Assembly (NCBI GenBank): GCA_003254885.1
Contig: QANT01006790.1
Coordinates: forward strand, 1-64,000
Source: Purshia tridentata
Taxonomy: Eukaryota > Streptophyta > Magnoliopsida > Rosales > Rosaceae
DNA length: 64,000 bases
Reading direction: 5' to 3'
Every line of letters starts with the position of its first letter. Position 1 is the first letter of the stretch. The notes under the pieces are model-generated. The model searched no databases and was not told the origin of the DNA. It saw nothing but the letters and a program-made list of their open reading frames with translations. Positions 1 to 10,355 of this stretch are shown one piece after another. The position numbers and the translations under genes are program-made.

Positions 1-794
1 TTAAACTTCTCCTTTACTTCTAATTTGTTGTGTTACTAATGAAACACTCACGAAATAAGAGTAATAATGTAATTTACTTAAATATATTATATAAATTTTA
101 AGAAAAAATTCAAAAGAGCACATACCTCGTCCCCCACGTGACTCCGCATATGGTCAAATCATTATTTAATAGATTTGCTTTCATCATATAACAATAAAAA
201 CATACAAAGAAGTGAACAATAAACTTACTTTGTATAATTGCTTTCAAATCTCGTTCAAAACTAAAAAAAAAAATCAATTTTCCTTACATGGTAATTATTT
301 TAAAAGTAATTTGACCATAGTTAACTTTTTTGTTTAAAAACTTTTAATATTTCTTGGAATATAATTGATAATTAGCACACTAAAAAATATATAATCGATA
401 CTTTTATAATTTCTTTCTTTTTCCTTTTGGAAAGATTGAGTAATAGAGCGGGAAGAGTGAGTGAGGGTGATTGTGTAATAAGGGCGCAAAGGAGGGGGAA
501 TGAGTAACAAGCCCATAAGGAAAGACCCGCGTTAAGAAAGTATATTTGGACACGCGCTTAGCTTCCGTTTTTGTTTGGACGCCAAATAACGGCATTGTCT
601 CATGATTATATTTTGTTGTGTGGCTTCTAAATCATATCCTCAAGCCCTTATTTACCTATACCACCTTTGTCACCTTTCTCCTGTTTGTGAAAACGTTTCT
701 CTGAAGTTCTTAACTAATTCCTATATATCTCTCTCTCTCTCTGATTCTGAATCCCCTGAAACAAAACGTACAGTTCATCAAAAGGCTGAATACC
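1..794. other. Upstream region of the bHLH95-like gene
   Basis: No gene is supported here; the short open frames are unrelated to any family I know. A perfect palindromic G-box CACGTG lies at 135-140, about 655 bp upstream of the start codon. A pyrimidine-rich stretch with a TATATAT at about 722-728 followed by a CT run sits 70 bp before the ATG and could be core promoter or 5' UTR. Both are motif matches only. Confidence 0.4.
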
Positions 795-2572
795 ATGTCT
801 TGCATAGAGCAAATTGGCTCTTTCTGGGCTTTTCCCAATTCCAATTCAGGCACTTCTAGTGGTGATGGCGGTGACCAATTCTTGAAGCTAGAAAAGGTGG
901 GTGTGAACCCATATATTCATTCAAGCTCTAGTAGCCCCTCTGCAGCTACAATGGAGAAAGAGGTGAAGGAGAGTACTGGGAAGGCTGCTGGTGGTGCTGA
1001 ATCGGACCATGATCACATGCACATTTGGACTGAGAGGGAGAGAAGGAAGAAGATGAGGAATATGTTCTCTAGCCTTCATGCTTTGCTTCCTCAGCTTCCA
1101 GCTAAGGTACGTAATCTACCTTCCAATTCAATTCAAGAGATATTGGTAAAGTTCATGAGAAATTTTCTCGTTTTAATGAGTCGGCTTACAATTTTAATTT
1201 ATATTTTGAAGAGTTCTAAATTTTGAAATGTAAAATAATTGAATTAACAAAAACAGAATTAAAAAGTTCTAAATTAAAGTCGCAAAGATTAAGTTTATAT
1301 GAAAATGTGTCATGAAATGTCAAGATTAAATTAAGTCGAGTAAGATATATATATAGTAAATCGGTTTAGAATGCCTAAGAATTCAAATTATCAAAAATTT
1401 TAAACGTAGGTCAAATAAAATTGTAAGAGACTCATTAAACATATCATTAAGTTATTAACTCATGAAGTTTCCATTATTATTAGCTAGCTTCTAAATTCAT
1501 TCCCAAAAAATTGTTAATTATTAATTTTCTACAAAACTTATTCAACTAAATTTTCTACTTAATGTGACCTTTTTATTACAATAAAATCATTTTTGTTCTT
1601 ACTCTATTATGTGTAAATAGAAATTTCTTCCCTTACCCTTCAGAAATAAACGAGTTTGGCATTCTTCGATCTCTTGATTTTCAGCATTGAAAGGTGAAAG
1701 GAAATAGGTGCTATTATTGTTTGTATATTATACAAGTGATTTCATTATAATATAACACTACAAGAACATTAGGATAAAGGGGCACTTGAATTAGGATATT
1801 GCAGATATAAGGTAAAATTATTCCATATTTATATATACTTTAAGGCTGCCTTTCTTAATTTGTTTCTTGATTTTGCAAAGTTTTGGCACATAATTCATAT
1901 ATGTATGTATGTTGCAATGATGTGCAGGTAGATAAGTCCACCATTGTTGATGAGGCAGTGAAGTACATCAAGTCCCTTGAACACACTCTCCAAACAATGG
2001 AAAAACAAAAGCTTGATAAACTCCGGAGTAGCACTACTACTACTTCATTGAGAACACCCAACACAGACCATGAATTAGCAGCTACTGATACGACAAGGGA
2101 ATTAGCGTTTTTGGCTGATTACCAGTATAAGGGTCGTCCACGACCATCAAAGAGCTTGATGGTCAGAAACGTTTCTCTATCTCCAACCACCACCTGCTTC
2201 CAGACCTGGTTTTCCCCCAACGTTGTGATAAACATGTGCGGCGACAACGCTCAGATCAGCATATGTTCGCCGCCAAAGGCAGGGCTGTTGAGCACCCTCA
2301 TGTACATACTAGAGAAGCATAAGCTGGATGTGATATCTGCTCACGTTTCATCAGATCAATATCGCTGCATGTGCATGATCCATGTTCATGTAAGCACTTT
2401 GAAATTAATTTGGCATTCATGATATATATATTAACTTAATGCTTAACTAATTTAATATTAATTACAGGCTGGTGAAGCTTCTTATAATTTTGCTGCGGAG
2501 GCATTATCAGTGGAGGACACATTCAAAGTAGCAGCAGGTGAAATGAACTTGTGGCTCTTGTCATCATGTTGA
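795..2572 (+). CDS. bHLH95: bHLH transcription factor, bHLH95/ZHOUPI-like
   Basis: Three exons with GT-AG borders: 795-1106, 1928-2389 and 2468-2572, giving 292 residues. The bHLH domain spans about residues 76-126. Its basic region carries the His76, Glu80 and Arg84 set (H-x3-E-x3-R) known for E-box/G-box binding, followed by helix 1, a short LPAK loop and helix 2 ([17 protein letters not shown]). The first intron (821 bp) splits the loop right after LPAK. The C-terminal part (about 175-290) resembles the ACT-like fold seen after many plant bHLHs. The segment [13 protein letters not shown] plus [14 protein letters not shown] matches the bHLH95 (RGE1/ZHOUPI) group, which in Arabidopsis acts in endosperm to drive its breakdown and embryo cuticle formation. 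The start is the first ATG of the long frame. Family call is firm; strict orthology to ZHOUPI is inferred. Confidence 0.88.
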
Positions 2573-3034
2573 TGAAGAAATTATGTACCATTATCTAGCT
2601 TTGGGGTGCATATTAAATTTGTCAGTACTCTACATCAATTTGCACAGCTTAAGTTTGGTACATATATACTCTTTAATTTTGTTTCGTTAATGAAGTTTTT
2701 CTTCTGATGCTCATTTAATCGAACAAGTACGTAGCTAGTTCTGTAATTCTGTTTCTTTAGAAAATAGATGGAGGCATCAATCTAAGATGTACCTCTCACC
2801 TTTATTTCCAAACCTACCGTTGATTGGTGACCAATGGTGCATGAAAACTGTTGGCAAATGCTAACAATGACTTTGATATCAAATTGATAATTCCATAATA
2901 TAAATTGTAAGATGCCTAGTAAATATTTATATTAAATAGGAGCCGAGGAAATTATAAGCTTTCATGTATTTCTTTACTACAAGTGCGTACGTGTCCTTTT
3001 AGGCAAGACTACGTTAAGGATTAATAAGGGCAAT

Positions 3035-3395
3035 CAACCATTTTAGTCTCTGTAATTTGATTGTTGTTTAATTTCATCTTTATTGTTTCAATTAAATCCT
3101 TGTAGTTTTAAAATTGTTTGAATTATATCCAAAATTATATTTTCATCAAGTTTTTAAATAGTATAACCGTTAAGTTAAGGATATAAAGATCTAAGAACAT
3201 AAAAAGTATTATTGTCGGTTTTTGAATAAAATAATTATATTCATACTTTAATTGTTTTATCATCTAAAAATTTGACGGAAATCTAATTTTAAAATTTGAT
3301 TGAAATAATTTTAAATTATGAGAACTTATTAAAAAAAAAATTAAAACAACCAAAATGAAATTAAAACAATCTCCAAACTGATTGTTTTCTGAATT
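3035..3395. mobile_element. Decayed foldback MITE
   Basis: The left arm (about 3043-3160) and the reverse complement of the right arm (about 3270-3395) align over roughly 100 bp with many mismatches; both contain TTTAATTTCAT followed by TTGTTT and, further in, TTTAAAATT. There is no coding capacity. The arm also resembles the foldback at 17501-17640, so the two are probably copies of one family. The exact ends and target site duplication are not clear, which fits an old copy. Confidence 0.5.
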
Positions 3396-4365
3396 AATAA
3401 TGAAATATAAAAATATTTTAAAATAAAAAATAAGAAAAAAGACATTTTATGTCTACTTATTTGGTTGAATTTATTACCCCACTAGCATAATAAACAAGAG
3501 AGCTCTTTTGGTAGGACAATGAACAATGGGCTTACATCCTCACTAGTCTTAAAGTCCACTTACACGTGTCTAATTAGTGGAACCGTATAGAAGACAGCCC
3601 AGTTTGATGCTACCCCTGTATTTTAAAAAGGAAAGATCATGTCATATGAAAAATAGTAACCGATCACGGATGGGAACAAAACTAAAGACATAATCTAACT
3701 CCGTCTTTAATTAAGTATTAATAAAAATTTTAAAAAATTCAACATTATTCCTCTCACATTAATCCCCTCTTATTTTAATAGCGTGCACGGCAATAGTCAA
3801 ACACAAACTCCAACATACCACGAAAAAACAATTAAAAGCTTAATAAAGAATTCAATTTCTTCTAAAAAAAAAAGGCAATAAAGTATCCAATTCAAACGAC
3901 ATTGCAACAAGACCACATCTTTTCAATTATTATTTGCTTCCTGGCCACGTATTTATTTTCTAATTCTTTTCTCAAACATTAACAAAACTAGAATCTTGAA
4001 ATAGAAAACTAGTCAGCACCAAATCCAATAAGCAGTAATAAGTCAACAAAATAATCGCAATACAAGCAAAAGCAACACGTAAGTATAATTAATCGTAGTT
4101 AATTTGTATGAAAAATGGTAGGATTGGAGTGCGTGTGTATATGTATAGGACAAGTGGGGAGTACAATTATTTCGTTAAGTAAGGCCAGAAATAGATACCA
4201 CCCCACACGTACGAAAATTTATTTACATAAACGCATAAAAGAAGGTAGTGGAGGATTCTAATCATATGATTCATGCTAATGCCGGCTCTCTCTCTCTCTC
4301 TCCATCTCCAAAAGCCCCACTGACTCTCTCAGTCTGAGGCTCTGAGCTCAGCAGCAGCTCATTTT

Positions 4366-4373
4366 TATAAAAT
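4366..4373 (+). promoter_or_regulatory. Probable TATA box of the kinase gene
   Basis: TATAAAAT about 95 bp upstream of the ATG at 4468. The distance leaves about 65 bp of 5' UTR, which is ordinary. Motif and position only. Confidence 0.5.
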
Positions 4374-4467
4374 AAAGCTCCACTGTGACTTTGCTTACAC
4401 ACTACAACTCTCTAAGACTCTCTGTTTTTCCATGGAGTAGAAGAAGAAGAAGAAGCAGTGAATTACA

Positions 4468-7305
4468 ATGTCTGGGTACGCGTTTTTGAACGACCAGCTC
4501 TCCAAGCGGACCTCCATTTTTGGTTTACACTTGTGGGTGGTTTTGGGTATTTGCGTAGGGGCAGCCATAGTTCTTGTCCTCTTCCTTATATCCCTCTGGT
4601 TCACTTCACGCCGCAACAGTTCTTCAAAATCCAAGGCTTCTCAGAACCCCATTATTCCAAATGTTTCGAAGGAGATCCAAGAAATCCGAATCGACCATGT
4701 TCGAAACTCGGTCTACCCTCCTCAGCCCGACCCGAAACCCGTGACCCAGAACCACCCGGACCCGGTGGCGGACTCGGAGCCCCTGGCTAGAGCCCAAGCC
4801 CTGCTTCTTCAGCCGGAGGAGGAGAGCCCAGTTGGTGGTGCCGGTGGCCGACAGAGAATTCACATTGAGATTGGGAAGGACCATCGGATTTCGTACCCGG
4901 AGAGAGGTGGTGGGTCGTCTCATGGGAGTGGTGACCAGGGGGTGATCGCTGCGCCTGAGGTCTCGCATTTGGGTTGGGGCCATTGGTACACGCTCAGAGA
5001 GCTTGAGGATGCTACAAATGGTTTTTCTGATGAGAATGTGATTGGTGAAGGCGGCTATGGGATTGTGTACCAAGGTGTCTTCGAGGATAATACTATGGTT
5101 GCTGTCAAGAATTTGCTCAATAACAAGTATGAAATTTGCTTTTTTACGGTATATTTAGAGTCTTACAAATTTCCTTTAGAATTTTCACTTAAGATCGTAC
5201 TAATTCTAGGTGATTTCAGATCATTTTCTTGATCGTTTCATGGGAAATTTGAGACAATGAGATGGGTAGTTGACAAAGTTGTTAGATTTTCATGGATTTA
5301 GGCAAAATGTAACATGTATCTTCCAGCTGCTGCATGAATTTCGTATTGGGGAGTTAGGCATGAGAAAGCTTAATGTTTTAGTTGGCTTGGTTCAGGGGAC
5401 AAGCAGAGAAGGAGTTTAAGGTTGAAGTTGAAGCAATTGGTCGTGTTCGCCATAAGAATTTAGTAAGGTTGCTTGGTTACTGTGCTGAAGGAGCTCATAG
5501 GTAATTTGATCCTCATTTGTATATCTCGAATCCTTTTGATCCTTATTTTAATGTTTGACCTTCTATTGATGGCTAATTTATTAAAAGTGTTTGCGGTTAT
5601 TGCTTTCTCTTGGAAAACTATAATATCATTTTTGCGCCATAATTTACTGGAGTTTTTATAGGATGCTTGTATATGAGTATGTTGACAATGGAAACTTAGA
5701 ACAATGGCTTCATGGAGATGTCGGGCCTAGCAGCCCTCTTACCTGGGAGATTCGAATGAATATAATACTTGGGACAGCAAAAGGGTATTCCTTGAATTGA
5801 ATTTACTCAATTCTTTGGATTCTTTGTTGTTTATCACAACTAAAACTTTGCTAACTTTATAGGTTGACATACTTGCACGAGGGGCTTGAGCCCAAGGTTG
5901 TTCATCGTGATATTAAGTCTAGCAACATCTTACTTGATAAGCAGTGGAATTCTAAAGTATCTGACTTTGGCCTAGCAAAGCTCCTGGGCTCAGAAAGTAG
6001 TTACATTACAACTCGTGTGATGGGAACTTTCGGGTCAGTTGAACCTAGTTTACTTGCTTCCTATGGGAGAGTCATGATCTTGTTCTTGCAGAATTGAATC
6101 ACATATTTGGTTTTGTTTTGTAGATATGTAGCTCCAGAATATGCCAGTACTGGCATGTTGAATGAAAGAAGCGATGTTTATGGTTTTGGGATTCTCATAA
6201 TGGAGATAATTTCTGGGAGAAACCCAGTGGATTATAACCGCCCACCAGGAGAGGTTTGTTTTCATGATCAAAATTACTTGATAAAATTATCTTACAACCA
6301 AAATAACTGTTATCAAACGTCAGGTGAACCTGGTAGAGTGGCTAAAAACAATGGTCACAAATCGGACTGCTGAGGGAGTTTTGGATCCTAGGTTGCCAGA
6401 GAAGCCTTCTTCGAGGGCACTGAAGCGTGCTCTTTTGGTTGCCTTACGTTGCGTGGACCCGAATGCTCAGAAGAGGCCAAAAATGGGGCACGTGGTACAT
6501 ATGCTTGAAGCGGATGACTTCCCTTTCCGAGATGTAAGTTTGCATATATTTATTCCGCTAATTAATTTTGCCAGCGAGACTTCTATTTCCAAGGTTGTTT
6601 ATGAAGCTACACCTTGTTTGAAACTTCTCTCTACATGTTTCTTTATTTGTATTCATGGTCTTGCATTCTGCAACTACCAACAACCTTTTATCTATTTCTA
6701 TAGCTAGAAATATAAGCATTTCTTGCTAATAGGTGCTGCATGTCTTTCCCTAGGTCTGGTGTTGTAAAACATTGTCAATTTGATCTAATGTGTAAATCTT
6801 TGAGATAAATAATTGGAGTCTGCTAGATCAATGTTTATGCAGATGTGCTACAATTCATCTTACATTTTGGTTTAGTTTATGAGGAGAAAACTGAATCTAG
6901 CGTATTTTGTGAACTTCTCAGTCACTACTCATAACTCATTTTAGCACAATTTTTTATGAAATATAGGTGTATAGGCTCTGTGTGAAGCTGTTTGACTTCA
7001 TATTGATAAAGTTTCTGCTCAAAGAAACTCTAATAGCAATGGGACTTCGAGCCCTGTTCTATGTTTAACATGGAATGCACATAAAACAAAGTTCTACCTC
7101 TATGGATTTTAATATCTCATCCCTGATTATTTTTTGCAAATAATTTCAGGACCGCAGGGCTGGAAGAGAATATGGCCGTTCACCACGTGATGCTGCAAGA
7201 ATGGACAAGCGTGTGATCGAATCAGGTGATAGTAGTGGATATGAGAGTGGTGCCCAAACTAACAAGTCATTATGGAGAAAGCAAGAAGTTGAAGAAGCGC
7301 ATTAG
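4468..7305 (+). CDS. Receptor-like Ser/Thr protein kinase, At1g01540 type
   Basis: Seven exons with GT-AG introns: 4468-5126, 5396-5500, 5662-5784, 5863-6033, 6124-6253, 6324-6533 and 7150-7305; 517 residues. A short N-terminus lacking an obvious signal peptide leads into a membrane segment (about residues 22-45) followed by basic SRRN, so the kinase faces the cytosol. There is no ectodomain. A low-complexity Pro/Gly linker (about 80-160) precedes the signature [17 protein letters not shown]. The kinase domain has the glycine loop [11 protein letters not shown] (193-203), the lysine in VAVK (Lys214), the catalytic loop HRDIKSSN (Asp312), DFG (Asp330) and an activation segment ending VAPEY. 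All catalytic residues are present, so it should be active. These kinases form a small Arabidopsis clade (At1g01540, At4g01330 and relatives) with little functional data. The start gives the family N-terminus (LSKxTSIFGL-LWVV). Confidence 0.93.
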
Positions 7306-8965
7306 CCTCATCAGTCACCAGTTTCATGCGTAAGGTGAATGGACACACCTTGTTTTGCTCATATGCTTCTGTCTAGGGCTTAATTATGCTACTGTTATTT
7401 ACTTCTCCTGTATAGCCATTCGCGTCAATATGAGTTTGCACTTGGCTAGATTCTCTAGCATTTTGTTCCCTTCTTTGAATGTAATTGGAATAACCAGAAT
7501 AGTATATTTCCCTCCATTGGCTCTTTTATAAAGTTATGACCATCTTAGAAGCGACAGAGCATTTCACTTTAATGTCATTTTCTTGAAATTTTAGCATGAA
7601 CGAAGATTGTTTCATTGAATAGGCCTTTTCTTTTCTTGGGTCAGTGTTTTTATTTCTGTTAATTAGGTAAAGTTGTAAATTCTGATCATGAGTTTCTTGA
7701 TTGACAGAAAAGAACATGTAGACATTGTTACTAGGATCTTTCCATTACGAGGTAATAAAAACATGCAGACAAGTGATAACGCCATTTGTGGTAGGTTTGG
7801 GTGATAATTGGAATAACTTGGGTCCTACAACTCACTGGCATTGCTTTTGCATTTTGTCACAGGCCTTAAGGTAGTGGGGCCTTTTTTTGTAGCACAAGAA
7901 ATCTTGACAGCTATGTGTATAAAGGCTCGAACCTTTGGACCCCCTAAATTATGCGTTTTTCTGATTTTGGTTTGGTGTCAATGTAAGAGTCATATCAGGG
8001 GACCTTCTCTTTTCTTTTTTCTCTATCAGCTTTTTGTTCTTTGTGAATCATTAGGGCCCACACCCAAGACATTGTAACTTGTTGCCTTGTTGGTGGTTTT
8101 GAGTTTTGTTTTTATTTCGGTTTTGGACAGAAAATCTTTGGTTTGACATGTCGCTTTGCTTCGGAATCCTTGGTGGCATTTTTAAAAAGGCTTTCCTTTA
8201 TTTTTTGTTTTTCTAAAAACAGAAAAACACAGCTAGGAAAGAGGACTCATGAAAGGGACTTGTCTACAAAGGGTCTACCTCTCACAGCTATACCGACTGG
8301 TAGGCTGGTATTATTGTGATAGAGATGGGTTGAAGTATGTTGTTGGCAAGATATCAACGACAAAAGGTGTATACACCTGTTATAGGAAAGTTTTATGCAA
8401 TAAAGCAACTAGTAGACCATGTCGACCACCCTGGGAACTAAATTCGTATGTAAAATCGCAAGTGAATCAACTTTAATCTTCACTGCTCCACTGAAACCAT
8501 TATATACTTCTGTGTGTAATGGTCTGGTCTTCGATTTCACTTCTGGGCTATAAAATGTGGATTTTACAATTTATTTAACAATTATAGTTTGAATAGAAAA
8601 TAAAAAAAAGGACAAGCTTTATCTTTTCTATTGTTAAGAACAGGCAGACATAAGTTATATAGTAACGTTTAGGATATACCTAGCTTAAAAATCCGAATTT
8701 GTATGGATTTGCCAACATTAAATAAAATCCCGAAACAGCCAAATTTACTCTGCACTTAGAACTAAAACCCAAAAAAATAAAATTAAAAAAAGGAAACAAA
8801 ATCGCAGAATACCTCTTTCAAGGTCCCTTTTTCTCTGTAGTGAACTTGTGATGTCCAATTTCTCTTTTATTGATTTGTTGTTTGGTATTCATTGTAAGAG
8901 ATATGGCTGTTATATTTGAATTTTGTAATGTTGTATTTCAAATTTGTATTTTGAAGTTACAGTGT
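7306..8965. other. Intergenic region downstream of the kinase gene
   Basis: The first few hundred bases are probably the 3' UTR. A 75-codon open frame at 8249-8476 shows no family resemblance and no splice context, and I do not call it a gene. Nothing else is recognisable before the Copia remnant. Confidence 0.45.
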
Positions 8966-10060
8966 TGTTACGATTGGATAGCTGTGATCCCTTAGGAATA
9001 GGACCTCCATGATTATAGGCTTTGTTGATATCTGCTGTATTTAACTCTCAGCTGCACTTAATGAAAGTTATGGTTTTCATTCACCAATGTGTTAACCTCT
9101 ACATGGTATCAGAGCAATTTTTTTCTTCCTCCCCTGTTAATTGCTCCCGATGGCAGCACATACAATTCTCACCTCCAACAATCAACCACTCCTAACCATA
9201 AACACAGCTGCTCAAACTCCCATCAAACTCAACTCCACAAATTACCTTTCTTGGAAAATCCAATTTGAAACCGTTTTCATTGGCTATGACTCACTGGGCT
9301 ATATCGATGGCTCCCACCCTTGCCCCCCACAAACTCTAACCACAAACAATGTCGCTACCCCAAACCCAGCGTACAGCCCTTGGATACGCCAAGACCAACC
9401 TCTTGTTTCTTTTGTTGCTCGTGCCACCACCTCTAGAGAAGCTTGGAATACCCTCTCCAACACCTACGCCAAACCATCCCGAGGCCGGATCAAGCAAGTC
9501 AAAAACCTCCTCAAAAATCCAGTTAAAGGCACTATGAATATCACCGATTTTCTTCACTCAGTCAAAGCTCATGTTGATGAGCTGGCCATTCTCGGCACAC
9601 CAATGGATGCCGAGGATCTCACCGAAAAAATTTTAGATGGCCTTGGCAACGATTACAAAGAACTTGTCAGTGCAGTTCAAGCCCCTGACAATCCCATCTC
9701 GTTTGATGAACTTCACTAGAGACTACTCTCCTTTGAAGCCTCTCTCCCAATTAACGCCAAGTCTGAGTCCACCCATCCCATTACTGCCCATGCAGCAAAC
9801 CGTACCTCACCTACCGACAGTAATTGGCGATCAAACACATCTACCAACGCCTGGCGCCCTAACTCAAATCCTCCTACTCAACAAAATCAAGCAACCTGGC
9901 GTCCACCTCAGCACAACAATGCGCGGCCATTTTCTCCCAAACCGCAACACCAACAGGCCCTCCTCTCGACCATATCAAGGTTTCTGTCAAGTTTGCGGGG
10001 TCCAAGGACATTCATATCACATCTGTGCTCATCTCTTCGACCCCCATTGCTGCTCCCATG
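8966..10060 (+). mobile_element. Ty1/Copia LTR retrotransposon remnant, broken
   Basis: A sequence beginning TGTTACG (8966) and ending CTCTACA (9103) looks like a short LTR, though its left limit is uncertain and could lie as far out as about 8850. It is directly followed by TGGTATCAGAGC (9104-9115), the usual initiator-Met tRNA primer-binding site of plant Copia elements. A Gag region of the UBN2 type follows from about 9150 (motifs LNSTNYLSWK, then SREAWNTLSNTYA), with a zinc-knuckle C-x2-C-x4-H-x4-C coded at 9985-10026. No protease, integrase, reverse transcriptase or 3' LTR is seen, so most of the element is missing and the remaining part has at least one further break. It cannot move by itself. 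Without a second LTR it cannot be dated; the still readable Gag suggests a moderately young fossil. Confidence 0.8.
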
Positions 10061-10355
10061 GCCGGGTTGATTTTTTTTTTTCATTTTTTTTTTATTTATT
10101 CTCAGTGCACCCATTTGGAAACGTTGAAATTTTCAGAATTTTCTTATTCTGAGTGCTGGGTGCTGGGTGCACTGATCATATCAGTGGATGCATATAGAGA
10201 CCCTAAATAGAAATGAGTCAGCAAAGAAGATAGCATCCCAAAAGTTGAAATTCTTGTTTTCATTCCAAATTGAATCTAATACAGTTCCTCTTGAATGGTT
10301 CATTTTATTTGAATCTGAATATGTTGATGGTGCCAACCATCAAAGTATGATCGAG

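Larger units (their letters stand above)
2573..4467. other. Intergenic region between bHLH95-like gene and kinase gene
   Basis: No coding region is supported. It contains a foldback element at about 3035-3395 (listed separately). A CT microsatellite at about 4286-4302 lies in the likely kinase promoter. The rest is AT-rich DNA with no structure I can interpret. Confidence 0.5.

Noticed and set aside
8249-8476. 75-codon frame on + between kinase and Copia remnant
   Set aside because: No family resemblance, no supporting context; probably chance.
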